From positions 1 through 13,270 of the forward strand of contig CAYZUE010000034.1 of assembly GCA_964481825.1 (NCBI GenBank): a stretch of 13,270 bases of DNA, given 5' to 3'. The position numbers and the translations under genes are program-made. Below the pieces are notes generated by a model. That model searched no databases, was not told the DNA's origin, and saw only the letters and a program-made list of their open reading frames with translations. Source of the DNA: CAYZUE01 sp964481825 (lineage in GTDB: Archaea; Hydrothermarchaeota; Hydrothermarchaeia; Hydrothermarchaeales; JALUUU01). Shown piece after piece: positions 1 through 7,801 of this stretch (within the stretch, counting starts at the first letter, position 1; each line of letters opens with the position of its first letter).

Positions 1-25
1 CTCTGAATTACTTAATCAATTATAA

Positions 26-1708
26 ATGAAAGATATAGCTTACAAACATGCATTAAAAAATGCTTTAGATTTTGGCGAAGCAGAAGTTAATGCTGTTCTG
101 AGAAAAGTCATAATGGAATGTCCAGAATTGAAAAAGGATATTTCATTTCTTTTACCTAAAATTCAAGAAGTTGTAAGTGAGGTCAATTCACTATCAAAAA
201 ATGCTGTGAAAGTTGAGATAACACGATATAATTTCCAAAGTAAGAAAAAGAGCCGCAAGGGTAAATTTCAAGACCTACCAAATCCATCAAACCCAGTACT
301 ACGGTTTGCACCTAATCCTAGCGGACCTCTACATTTAGGCCACTGTAGAGCTGCAATACTCAACGATGAATATGCAAAAAAATATGATGGAAAACTGATT
401 TTACGTATAGAGGATACTGACCCTACAAGAGTGGATCCGAAAGCGTATGCTCTCATAGAAAAAGGCCTTAAATGGTTAGAAATTAAGTATCATAAAGTAG
501 TGGTTCAATCCACAAGGCTAGACTTGTACTATAAATACGCAGAAGATCTTTTGAAAATCAATGCAGCCTATGTTTGCACATGCAAACAATCGAATTTTAA
601 AAAACTTCGTGATTCTAGAAAGTATTGCAATTGTAGACAAAAGAGCTCTGAAGAGAATCAAAAAGACTTCAATAAAATGTTCACCTCATATAACCCAGGA
701 GAAGCTGTCGTTAGACTCAAAACAGATATCAATTTATCTGACCCAGCCATGAGAGAATTTGTTATTCTGAGAATTAGTACCGAAATTCACCCTAAACTAA
801 AGAATAAGCGTGTATATCCTCTTTACAACTTCGCAGTTGTTATTGACGATCATCTCCTAGAAATAACTCATGTTCTTAGAGGTAAAGACCATTTAATAAA
901 TACTAAGAAACAGGAATTTATTTATCAATACTTTTCATGGGATAAACCAGAATTCGTTCATTATGGTATGTTGAAAATTCAGGGTTTAGAACTGAGTACG
1001 TCAAAAATTGCAAAAGGTATCAAAGAGGGAAAATTCAAAGGGTGGGATGACCCAATATTGGGAACCCTTCCTGCTTTGGAGCGTAAAGGTATAAACCCCA
1101 AAGCTATTCGCAAGGCAATGCTAGATATAGGAATAAACAATAAAGATATTAATTTTAATTGGAAGAATCTTTTTGCTTATAATCGTGAAATAATTGAGAA
1201 GAATGCTAATCGTTACTTTTTTGTAGAAAATCCTAGAAAAATACGTATTTACCCCGTTGATTTGATAAAAAAAAAATACTATGCTCTCCTCCATCCAGAT
1301 TTTCCTAAGAAAGGAAATCGCACCCTGGAATTTGGAATTGACAAAGATTTTGCAACAGCGTACATTTCAGAATTGGACTTTAGCAAAATTGAACCTAAAA
1401 AAATGATAAGATTAATGGGTGCATTCAATGTTGAAATTATAAAGAAAATTAAAGATAGCATGACTGTTAAGATTATAAATGATGACTTAAATTATGCTAG
1501 AAAGAAAAAAATACCCTTAATCCATTGGGTAGGAAAGAAACATGTTAATGTGGAAGTGAGAAAAAATAACGGAACTACCGAAATTGGATATGGTGAAATA
1601 GGTCTAAAAAAAGTAGATATTAATAGTTTAATTCAATTTGAAAGATATGGATTTGTTAAAATAGATAATAAAGATGCAACACTGATAACATATTTTGTCC
1701 ACAAATAG
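26..1708 (+). CDS. gltX: Glutamyl-tRNA synthetase, archaeal type
   Basis: This 560-residue class I aminoacyl-tRNA synthetase charges tRNA(Glu) with glutamate in the cytoplasm. The class I signature HLGH is at residues 103-106, preceded by RFAPNPSGPL. The KMSKS-equivalent loop reads ELSTSK at 322-327. A zinc knuckle with the pattern CxC-x14-CxC is visible at C184, C186, C201 and C203. The ~85-residue N-terminal extension and the C-terminal part (about 400-560, consistent with a beta-barrel anticodon-binding region as in GlnRS) fit the archaeal/eukaryal GluRS class rather than the bacterial one. Archaeal enzymes of this class commonly also make Glu-tRNA(Gln) for the GatDE amidotransferase; that is family knowledge, not shown here. 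Only 25 bases precede the start, with no Shine-Dalgarno sequence, so its promoter cannot be judged. The coaBC start follows 9 bases after the stop, so co-transcription is likely. A run of ten A (1267-1276) lies inside but the frame is intact. Confidence 0.97.
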   Translation: MKDIAYKHALKNALDFGEAEVNAVLRKVIMECPELKKDISFLLPKIQEVVSEVNSLSKNAVKVEITRYNFQSKKKSRKGKFQDLPNPSNPVLRFAPNPSGPLHLGHCRAAILNDEYAKKYDGKLILRIEDTDPTRVDPKAYALIEKGLKWLEIKYHKVVVQSTRLDLYYKYAEDLLKINAAYVCTCKQSNFKKLRDSRKYCNCRQKSSEENQKDFNKMFTSYNPGEAVVRLKTDINLSDPAMREFVILRISTEIHPKLKNKRVYPLYNFAVVIDDHLLEITHVLRGKDHLINTKKQEFIYQYFSWDKPEFVHYGMLKIQGLELSTSKIAKGIKEGKFKGWDDPILGTLPALERKGINPKAIRKAMLDIGINNKDINFNWKNLFAYNREIIEKNANRYFFVENPRKIRIYPVDLIKKKYYALLHPDFPKKGNRTLEFGIDKDFATAYISELDFSKIEPKKMIRLMGAFNVEIIKKIKDSMTVKIINDDLNYARKKKIPLIHWVGKKHVNVEVRKNNGTTEIGYGEIGLKKVDINSLIQFERYGFVKIDNKDATLITYFVHK

Positions 1709-1717
1709 GGTCTGAAA

Positions 1718-2893
1718 ATGTTAAAAAGAAAAAGCAATAAACTTAATGGATGTAAAATTGCACTTTGCATCACGGGCAGTATTGCAGCCATAGAAGCACC
1801 GAAACTTGCAAGAGAGATGATAAGACATGGCGCAGATATCACCGCATATATGAGCCCTGACTCTCAAAGAATACTAAATCCAAATGCCATGGAATACGCA
1901 ACTGGAAAAAAGGTAGTTGTAGAAAATACAGGAAAACTTGAACATATTAGAAATTTTGACCTTATAATCATTGCTCCTGCTACAGCTACAACTATTGGAA
2001 AATTGGCCCATGGTATTGGAGATAATGTTGTTACAGCATTAATTCTTTCATCCTCAACTAATGTATTAATCGTGCCCGCTATGCATGCATCAATGTATCA
2101 TAACCCCATTATAGAAAAGAATGTGAAAACACTTCGAGATCTAGGATTTATTTTTTCAGAGCCTAACATCTCAGAAAAAGCAGCAAAAATGGCAACAACA
2201 GAAGAAATAACTGATAAAGCTATCTCGCAAATACATAAAAAAGATTACAAAGGCTTAAGAGTTTTAATTACTGCAGGTCCAACAAATGAATACATAGATC
2301 CTATTAGAATTATAACAAATAAGAGCTCAGGTAAAATGGGATTAGCAATGGCTAAGGAGGCATTTTATAGGGGGGCACAAACTACTCTTATAATGGGAGA
2401 TAGCGAATTAAAATGTCCAGGTTACATAAAAAAATTGGAAGTGGAAACAAGCAAAGAAATGAATCAGATTGTTTTAGGGGAAATTAATAAAACCGATATT
2501 TTCATCTCAGCCGCTGCTGTTTCTGATTTTACAACGGATAAATCTGAAAAAAAGATATCATCTAAGAAAGAGTTAGTTATTAATCTAATTCCTGCTAAAA
2601 AAATCCTGGACACTATTAAAAATATCCCATGTACCAAAGTTGGTTTTAAAGCATTAGAAAAAGTGACAGTTAAAGAGCTGACTGATGCATCTAATTTAAT
2701 ATTAAAAAAATATGGATTGGACCTCGTAGTTGCTAATGATGTTTCAAAGGATATATTTGGGTCTGAAGAAACTGAAATAATGATAGTGACAAAAGATTCC
2801 ATTACTGAAATTCCTAGGAGTCATAAATCTGCAGTAGCATCTATCATTCTTAATGAAGTTCTGGATATTAGAAGAAAAAAAGATGAAAGCTAG
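1718..2893 (+). CDS. coaBC: Bifunctional phosphopantothenoylcysteine decarboxylase / phosphopantothenate-cysteine ligase (CoaBC, Dfp)
   Basis: This 391-residue bifunctional enzyme couples 4'-phosphopantothenate to cysteine and decarboxylates the product to 4'-phosphopantetheine, in the late CoA pathway. The N-terminal flavin-binding decarboxylase half (about 11-165) shows TGSIAA (19-24), the active-site His H76 in GKLEH, the FMN-binding APATATT (86-92) and PAMHASMYHNP (120-130). The C-terminal ligase half (about 179-385) shows AGPTNEYIDPIR (186-197), the ITNKSSGKMG loop (199-208), AAAVSDF (265-271), the PAKKIL segment (292-297) and VGFKAL. Two differences from the bacterial enzyme stand out: PAMH replaces PAMN, and no cysteine occurs in the substrate-lid region (about 145-165) where bacterial and plant decarboxylases carry a catalytic Cys. 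I recall similar changes in archaeal homologues, so loss of activity is not implied. The last 11 bases overlap the pantoate kinase gene, which makes the preceding substrate branch. Confidence 0.95.
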   Translation: MLKRKSNKLNGCKIALCITGSIAAIEAPKLAREMIRHGADITAYMSPDSQRILNPNAMEYATGKKVVVENTGKLEHIRNFDLIIIAPATATTIGKLAHGIGDNVVTALILSSSTNVLIVPAMHASMYHNPIIEKNVKTLRDLGFIFSEPNISEKAAKMATTEEITDKAISQIHKKDYKGLRVLITAGPTNEYIDPIRIITNKSSGKMGLAMAKEAFYRGAQTTLIMGDSELKCPGYIKKLEVETSKEMNQIVLGEINKTDIFISAAAVSDFTTDKSEKKISSKKELVINLIPAKKILDTIKNIPCTKVGFKALEKVTVKELTDASNLILKKYGLDLVVANDVSKDIFGSEETEIMIVTKDSITEIPRSHKSAVASIILNEVLDIRRKKDES

Positions 2894-3752
2894 AGCTTTT
2901 GTACCTGGGAACATTACAGGTTTTTTTGTAATAATAGACCACAGTAACACTCTTTTATGTGGTTCAACAGGATGTGGTCTTGTATTAAATAAAGGTGTAA
3001 TAACAACGGTTCAAGCAAAAAAAACAAAGAAACCTTCAATTGATATACTTCTTGATGGAAGACCATGTGATTGCCCTGTAACACAAAAAGTTGTATCTTT
3101 GATGGGTGATTCCACAAAAAATGTTTATCTAAAAATAAATCATAAACTCCAACTACCAATGAAATATGGATTTGGAATTTCTGCAGCAGGTGCATTAGGA
3201 GCTGCCTTAGCTTTGAACCATGCATTAAATCTTAACATGACTCGTTTACAATGCGGACAGATAGCTCACAGTGCAGAAATACTGAATAAAACCGGACTCG
3301 GTGATGTAATATCAGAATTGGAAGGTGGATTATTACTAAGGCGAAGAGCAGGAGCACCTGGGATAGGTGAGACTTATAAAATTAAATGTGATGATTATGC
3401 TGTTAGCTTTCTTATTGGAAAAGAATTAGATACAAAAACAATTTTACTAGATGAAAGTAAAAGGAAACGAATAAACAATATAGGGGAAAAATGTTTGAAT
3501 AGTTTTACCGGGAATATTAGCACTGAACAATTTCTTAAAGTATCTAGGAGATTTGCATTTGAAACTTCTTTGATGAGTAATAATGTTCGACTAGCTGTAG
3601 AAAAATTACAATCCCAAGATATAGTTGCAACGATGGTAATGTTGGGTAATGCAGTTTTTACTTTAACTGAAAACCCTGAGATTGTTTCTAATATCCTCAA
3701 CTATCCCTCGGTTATTACAAAGATTGATAATAGAGGTGCAAGAATAATATAA
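2883..3752 (+). CDS. pok: Pantoate kinase (PoK, GHMP kinase superfamily)
   Basis: This 289-residue archaeal kinase phosphorylates pantoate to 4-phosphopantoate with ATP, the first archaea-specific step of CoA synthesis. The GHMP ATP-binding loop is at about 92-108 (YGFGISAAGALG). The N-terminal FVPGNITGFF and the central GLGDVISELEGGLLLRRRAG (138-157) are the blocks I associate with PoK as opposed to homoserine or mevalonate kinases. I chose the ATG at 2883, giving MKARAFVPGN, because the family starts close to this strand. An in-frame ATG at 2853 would add ten residues and overlap coaBC by 41 bases. With the chosen start the overlap is 11 bases, suggesting translational coupling. No Shine-Dalgarno sequence is seen. 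The genes for the step before (coaBC in order, though later in pathway) and the next enzyme (PPS, 4342) are in the same unit, which strongly supports the assignment. Confidence 0.93.
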   Translation: MKARAFVPGNITGFFVIIDHSNTLLCGSTGCGLVLNKGVITTVQAKKTKKPSIDILLDGRPCDCPVTQKVVSLMGDSTKNVYLKINHKLQLPMKYGFGISAAGALGAALALNHALNLNMTRLQCGQIAHSAEILNKTGLGDVISELEGGLLLRRRAGAPGIGETYKIKCDDYAVSFLIGKELDTKTILLDESKRKRINNIGEKCLNSFTGNISTEQFLKVSRRFAFETSLMSNNVRLAVEKLQSQDIVATMVMLGNAVFTLTENPEIVSNILNYPSVITKIDNRGARII

Positions 3753-3754
3753 TT

Positions 3755-4345
3755 ATGATAAAAAAGTTATTCCAAAATCTTAGGAATACATTTATCACTG
3801 GTTTAGTCATATTTGGCCCCCTCGCTGTTACAATTTATGTTCTTTGGATTACATTTAATATTCTTGATAGTTTCCTAAAACCATTAGTAGAAGCTGTTTT
3901 TGGTAAAAGTATCCCTGGCATAAGTCTTTTATCAACTCTAGCAATCGTTTTGTTAATTGGGGCATCTGCTAGAGCTGCTATTGGTAAAAGCATATTCGAT
4001 TCTTTGGATAAAAGTGTTCTGAGGATACCAATTGTAAGAACCATCTATGCAACAATCAAAGGTGCCAGCGATGCAGTACTCATGCCAAATGAACAGGGTT
4101 TTAGAAGTGTTGTTCTAGTAGAATATCCTCGAAAAAAATCTTATGCTTTAGGTTTTACTACAGGAATGTCTACTGGTGAGATACAGGAAAAAACATTGGA
4201 AAAAACAGTAAACGTTTTTATACCTACATCACCTAATCCAACTTCTGGTTTTTTCCTTATGATTCCTGAACAAGATCTAATACCACTCACAATGACAGTG
4301 GAAGATGCACTAAAATTTATTATATCTGGAGGATTATCGAAATGA
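3755..4345 (+). CDS. DUF502 family membrane protein
   Basis: This 196-residue protein has two hydrophobic stretches that should span the membrane, at about 12-34 and 55-72, followed by a soluble C-terminal domain. The conserved DUF502 blocks are recognisable: TGLVIFGPLAVTIYVL near the N terminus, RIPIVRTIYATIKGASD (90-106), VVLVEYPRK (119-127), LGFTTG (132-137) and VFIPTSPNPTSGFFL (154-168). The family occurs in bacteria, archaea and, as the LIKE-COV/CONTINUOUS VASCULAR RING proteins, in plants; its biochemical function is unknown to me. It begins two bases after the pantoate kinase stop and its TGA overlaps the next ATG in an ATGA junction, so it is part of the CoA operon. That position hints at a link with CoA precursors or membrane supply, but this is inference only. 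Confidence 0.92.
   Translation: MIKKLFQNLRNTFITGLVIFGPLAVTIYVLWITFNILDSFLKPLVEAVFGKSIPGISLLSTLAIVLLIGASARAAIGKSIFDSLDKSVLRIPIVRTIYATIKGASDAVLMPNEQGFRSVVLVEYPRKKSYALGFTTGMSTGEIQEKTLEKTVNVFIPTSPNPTSGFFLMIPEQDLIPLTMTVEDALKFIISGGLSK
4328..4333 (+). promoter_or_regulatory. Shine-Dalgarno site for phosphopantothenate synthetase
   Basis: GGAGGA lies eight bases before the ATG at 4342, inside the end of the DUF502 gene. It is one of only two clear Shine-Dalgarno sequences in the window and supports the 4342 start together with the ATGA overlap. Confidence 0.75.
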
Positions 4346-5079
4346 ATCTTGACAAACTTCATCCAAGATTTAAATCCTTAATACAACGCGAAGCTCTAGT
4401 AGATGGTTACAATGATGGTGTAACTGCTCTTGCAGGCTTAATCGCCCATGGAAGGGGCGAAGCCTATGATTATATATTAGGTGAAAAAACACTTGAGCAT
4501 GCGAGGAAAGCAATCAAAGCCGCAGCTGCTCTTCTTCTTCTATCATCTAGGCCCGTTATTTCTGTAAACGGAAATACTGCAGTACTATGCCCGGAGGATC
4601 TTGTTAAACTTGCAAATGTATGTGATGCAGAGATAGAAGTAAACTTATTTCACCGAACAGATGAAAGGATATTGAAAATTGAAAAAATTCTGAAAGAATA
4701 TGGTGCAAAGAAAGTTTTAGGAAAATCTCAAGAAAAAAAAATAACAGGAATAGCGAGCAATCGCAAATGGGTTGCAAAAGAAGGAATTTACTCTAGTGAT
4801 ACCATTCTTGTTCCCCTTGAAGATGGTGATAGGACTGAAGCCCTTGTTAAACTAGGGAAAAAAGTGATTACTATAGATTTAAATCCATTTTCAAGAACAT
4901 CAAAATCTGCAAACATAACAATAGTTGATAATGTAATACGAGCAGTGCCTCTACTTATTCAAGAAATAATAAAACTAAAAAAAAAAGATACAAAATATGC
5001 AAATGAAATAATTAAAACCTTTGATAACAATGATAATTTAAAAGACAGTATCGTTTGTATTAGTGGCGCATTAAATTAG
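4342..5079 (+). CDS. 4-phosphopantoate--beta-alanine ligase (phosphopantothenate synthetase, PPS)
   Basis: This 245-residue archaeal enzyme (formerly DUF137) condenses 4-phosphopantoate with beta-alanine using ATP to give 4'-phosphopantothenate, the substrate of CoaBC encoded upstream. Conserved family blocks are clear: HPRFKSLIQREALVDGY (7-23), GLIAHGRGEAYDYILGE (32-48), SVNGNTAVL (74-82), NLFHRT (101-106), VPLEDGDRTEALVKLGKK (157-174) and the LNPFSRTSKSANITIVDNV segment (180-198). The C terminus beyond about 215 is lysine- and asparagine-rich and poorly conserved in appearance. It contains a run of ten A (4977-4986) without loss of frame. The gene is the last of the tight CoA group; 76 bases without a gene follow. 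With PoK it marks the archaeal CoA route, in which phosphorylation precedes beta-alanine addition, the reverse of the bacterial PanC-PanK order. Confidence 0.95.
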   Translation: MNLDKLHPRFKSLIQREALVDGYNDGVTALAGLIAHGRGEAYDYILGEKTLEHARKAIKAAAALLLLSSRPVISVNGNTAVLCPEDLVKLANVCDAEIEVNLFHRTDERILKIEKILKEYGAKKVLGKSQEKKITGIASNRKWVAKEGIYSSDTILVPLEDGDRTEALVKLGKKVITIDLNPFSRTSKSANITIVDNVIRAVPLLIQEIIKLKKKDTKYANEIIKTFDNNDNLKDSIVCISGALN

Positions 5080-5115
5080 TAAGCTTGATTTATTAATTGA
5101 ATAGATTCGAAAGAG

Positions 5116-5122
5116 TTTTATC
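5116..5122 (+). promoter_or_regulatory. Possible TATA element before hisD
   Basis: TTTTATC lies about 37 bases before the hisD start in the only gap (5080-5155) between the CoA group and hisD. A TATA box here would place transcription start about 10 bases before the ATG, in keeping with the absence of any Shine-Dalgarno sequence. The match is weak, other AT-rich stretches exist in the gap, and read-through from the CoA genes is possible. Confidence 0.3.
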
Positions 5123-5155
5123 TCAGCTCCACATTATAGCCCATATAGTTATATT

Positions 5156-6397
5156 ATGAAATTCTTGAAATTAATTGACCTCAGTAGCAAAGAACTAATA
5201 GATTTAATTGATAGATCTAAGGATTTAACAGAAGTTTATCCTAAGGTTAGAGAAATTATTGAAGATGTAAAATCTAATGGGGATAGTGCCCTTAATCATT
5301 ATTCAAAAAAATTCGACAATATTGATATAACTGATTTTCGTGTAAAAGATGAAGAATTTAAAGAAGCAATAAATAATTCGGATCCGGATGTAAGAAGGGC
5401 GCTAAAAAAAGCGATAAATAACATTCGAAATTTTCATGAACATCAATTTAAAGGCAATTGGAAGTGGGAAAAGGCGGGAATTAGTTTAGGACAGATTTCC
5501 CGTCCTATCCAACGAATCGGATGTTATATCCCTGGAGGACGAGCATCTTATCCTTCAACGGTTTTAATGACTGTAATTCCTGCCCAAGTAGCTGGAGTTG
5601 AAGAAATAGTATGTATCACCCCACCAAATAATGACGGTGAGGTAAATCAATATGTACTACTTGCCTGTACTATGCTAGGTATAAGAGAGGTATACAAAGT
5701 TGGAGGGGCTCAAGCAATATCTGCACTTGCATTTGGTACTGAGAGTATATCAAAAGTAGATAAGATTGTTGGTCCTGGAAATTTATACGTCACTGCTGCT
5801 AAATGGTTAGTTTCAGATAAAGTGGCAATAGACTTTCCAGCTGGACCAAGTGAAGTTCTTATTATAGCAGATGAAACTGCAACACCAGACTATATTGTTC
5901 TTGATCTTTTATCTCAAGGTGAGCATGATCCTCAAGCAATTTGCATTTTGATTACTACATCTGAAATAATTGCTAAGGAAGTATCAATGAAACTTAAGGG
6001 ATCTTATTTAGAAAAAAAAGCGATAATCATTATCGCTGAGGGAATTCAAGAGGCTCTTGATTTTGCAAATCAATACGCACCTGAACATTTAGAATTGCTA
6101 ATTAAGAAACCTGAAGATAAGCTAGAAAAAATAAAAAATGCTGGATCAATTTTTTTGGGAGAATACACCCCAGTTGCTTTGGGAGATTATGCATCTGGAA
6201 CGAATCACGTATTACCAACATCGGGAATGGCCAAAGTTTTTTCTGGACTCGGTGTTCGTGATTTCATAAAGATAATTTCGTATCAAAAATTAGATAAAAA
6301 AAACTTAATAGAAATTGCAGACATCGTAACAACTATTGCTGAAGTTGAAGGATTAAAATCCCATGCTGAAAGTATAAGAAAGCGGATTGAAAATTAA
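5156..6397 (+). CDS. hisD: Histidinol dehydrogenase
   Basis: This 413-residue cytoplasmic enzyme performs the last two oxidations of histidine synthesis, L-histidinol to L-histidine with two NAD+. Family blocks are intact: GCYIPGGRASYPSTVLM (122-138), VGGAQAISALAFGT (182-195), VGPGNLYVTAAK (205-216), the DFPAGPSE segment (226-233), and SGTNHVLPT (347-355). Expected zinc ligands are visible as Q254 and H257 in SQGEHD, D344 in GDYASG, and H403 in KSHAESIRKR; the catalytic Glu-His pair is E310-H311 in YAPEHLE. The protein is slightly shorter than the common ~430 residues, mainly from a short N terminus, and looks complete. No other his gene is in the window, so hisD here is separated from any his operon. 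It ends one base before the aspS ATG, so the two are probably co-transcribed. No ribosome-binding site precedes it. Confidence 0.97.
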   Translation: MKFLKLIDLSSKELIDLIDRSKDLTEVYPKVREIIEDVKSNGDSALNHYSKKFDNIDITDFRVKDEEFKEAINNSDPDVRRALKKAINNIRNFHEHQFKGNWKWEKAGISLGQISRPIQRIGCYIPGGRASYPSTVLMTVIPAQVAGVEEIVCITPPNNDGEVNQYVLLACTMLGIREVYKVGGAQAISALAFGTESISKVDKIVGPGNLYVTAAKWLVSDKVAIDFPAGPSEVLIIADETATPDYIVLDLLSQGEHDPQAICILITTSEIIAKEVSMKLKGSYLEKKAIIIIAEGIQEALDFANQYAPEHLELLIKKPEDKLEKIKNAGSIFLGEYTPVALGDYASGTNHVLPTSGMAKVFSGLGVRDFIKIISYQKLDKKNLIEIADIVTTIAEVEGLKSHAESIRKRIEN

Positions 6398-6398
6398 A

Positions 6399-7706
6399 AT
6401 GGATCGAAAATATTCTAATGAGATAACCTCCAAGGACAACGGAAAATCGGTTACTGTAGCTGGGTGGGTTCACGATATTAGAGACCTTGGAAACCTCCGT
6501 TTCCTTCTAATAAGAGATAGAACGGGCATTATTCAAGTAACTATCATCAAGAAATATGTCCCTGAAAAAGTATTCAAAACAAGTGGAAAGGTTAGTAAAG
6601 AAAGTGTTGTTAAAATCGAAGGAAAGATAAAAACAGAGAAGAAAGCTCCAGGAGGGTATGAAATAATACCCTCAATGATTGAAGTTTTAAGTTATGCAGA
6701 CTCACCACTTCCCCTAGACCCAACTGGAAAAATTTCTGCAAATATGGATACCCGTCTTGATAATCGAGTGATTGATCTCCGAAGAGAAGAAATAAGAGGG
6801 ATATTTAAAATTCGAAATGCCGCAATCGAAGGAGGTAGAAAGTATCTCCAAAGCGAGAGATTTATTGAAATCCATTCTCCAAGGATAATATCTACATCAT
6901 CAGAGGGTGGTACAGAGCTTTTTCCAATAGCATATTTTGAGAAAGAGGCATTTCTAGCTCAGAGTCCTCAGCTTTATAAACAAATGATGATGAGCACAGG
7001 CCTTGACCGTGTATATGAGATTGCGACTTATTTTAGAGCTGAAGAACACAAGACTATCTGGCATTTAAATGAAATAACTGCCATCGATTGTGAAATGGCA
7101 TTTATAAAAAATGAAGAGAACATTTTGCGAGTAATAGAAAATCTCATATCATCAATGGTGAAAGAAGTAGTTGAAAAAACTGCGAATGAACTTGATAAAA
7201 TTAATAAAAAAATAGAAGTTCCATCTATCCCCTTTGTAAGGATTCAGTACGATGAAGCTCTACAAATTCTAGAAAAAAATGGGATGAATCCAACTTGGGG
7301 TGAAGATTTAACTACTGAACATGAGAAAAAGATTGGAGAAGTCATGGAAGATAACGGACATGAATTATATTTTATTACTAAATATCCGTTGAAGATAAAG
7401 CCATTCTATACCATGCCAAGCGAAGAACCAAAATACTCAAATTCATTTGACCTAGTATTCAAGGGGAGAGAAATAATCTCTGGTTCTCAACGTATCCACG
7501 ATTACAATTTATTGATTAAAAGAATAAAGGAAAAGAAACTAAATCCAAGTAATTTCAAATTCTATCTTGATGCATTTAAGTTTGGTATGCCTCCCCATGG
7601 AGGTTTTGGACTAGGAATAGAACGATTTGTTACTTTGCTCCTTAATTTGCCAAATATTAGAGAAGCTGTACTATTCCCTAGAGACAGGAAAAGACTGGAT
7701 CCATAA
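6399..7706 (+). CDS. aspS: Aspartyl-tRNA synthetase, archaeal type, probably non-discriminating (Asp/Asn)
   Basis: This 435-residue class IIb synthetase attaches aspartate to tRNA. The N-terminal OB-fold anticodon-binding domain (about 15-100) has VAGWVHDIRDLG; a hinge follows with PLPLDPTGK (103-111) and DTRLDNRVIDLR (117-128). The catalytic domain has class II motif 2 as YFRAEEH (211-217) and motif 3 as GGFGLGIERF near residues 400-410. The short archaeal/eukaryal form lacks the GAD insertion of bacterial AspRS. H25 after GWV and P84 in KKAPGG are the residues reported for non-discriminating archaeal AspRS, whereas discriminating ones carry Trp and Lys there. It would therefore also form Asp-tRNA(Asn) for GatCAB amidation (inference). 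I prefer the ATG at 6399, one base after the hisD stop, over the TTG at 6387, which would add MKIK and overlap hisD. Confidence 0.96.
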   Translation: MDRKYSNEITSKDNGKSVTVAGWVHDIRDLGNLRFLLIRDRTGIIQVTIIKKYVPEKVFKTSGKVSKESVVKIEGKIKTEKKAPGGYEIIPSMIEVLSYADSPLPLDPTGKISANMDTRLDNRVIDLRREEIRGIFKIRNAAIEGGRKYLQSERFIEIHSPRIISTSSEGGTELFPIAYFEKEAFLAQSPQLYKQMMMSTGLDRVYEIATYFRAEEHKTIWHLNEITAIDCEMAFIKNEENILRVIENLISSMVKEVVEKTANELDKINKKIEVPSIPFVRIQYDEALQILEKNGMNPTWGEDLTTEHEKKIGEVMEDNGHELYFITKYPLKIKPFYTMPSEEPKYSNSFDLVFKGREIISGSQRIHDYNLLIKRIKEKKLNPSNFKFYLDAFKFGMPPHGGFGLGIERFVTLLLNLPNIREAVLFPRDRKRLDP

Positions 7707-7721
7707 TTACCTTTAAACTTC

Positions 7722-7727
7722 TTTTTT
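7722..7727 (+). terminator. Oligo-T tract after aspS, possible archaeal terminator
   Basis: Six T in a row, preceded by TTC, start 15 bases after the aspS stop in a 95-base gap. Archaeal RNA polymerase can stop at T-rich tracts without a hairpin, and I see no stem here. The next operon has its own TATA-like element 34 bases on, which supports a boundary. Confidence 0.4.
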
Positions 7728-7760
7728 AATATTAAATCGGATACAATAGTATTCAAAACC

Positions 7761-7768
7761 TATTTATA
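7761..7768 (+). promoter_or_regulatory. TATA box of the smc operon
   Basis: TATTTATA is centred about 37 bases before the first ATG of the operon (7802). Archaeal transcription usually starts 25-27 bases downstream of the TATA centre, which would give a leader of about 10 bases. The first gene has no Shine-Dalgarno sequence, consistent with a very short leader. The element lies inside the near-palindrome CCTATTTATAGG. Confidence 0.55.
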
Positions 7769-7801
7769 GGAACTAGTTACTGTTAATTACTACATACAGT
7801 T

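Noticed and set aside
2853..2882. Earlier ATG for pantoate kinase
   Set aside because: It would add MKFWILEEKK, which overlaps coaBC by 41 bases and is unlike the family's N terminus; MKARAFVPGN at 2883 fits better.
5080..5155. Riboswitch before hisD
   Set aside because: The 76-base gap has no long stem and is mostly AT-rich; only a weak TATA-like element can be supported.
6387..6398. TTG start for aspS inside hisD
   Set aside because: An ATG one base after the hisD stop gives a family-like start, and the added MKIK has no support.
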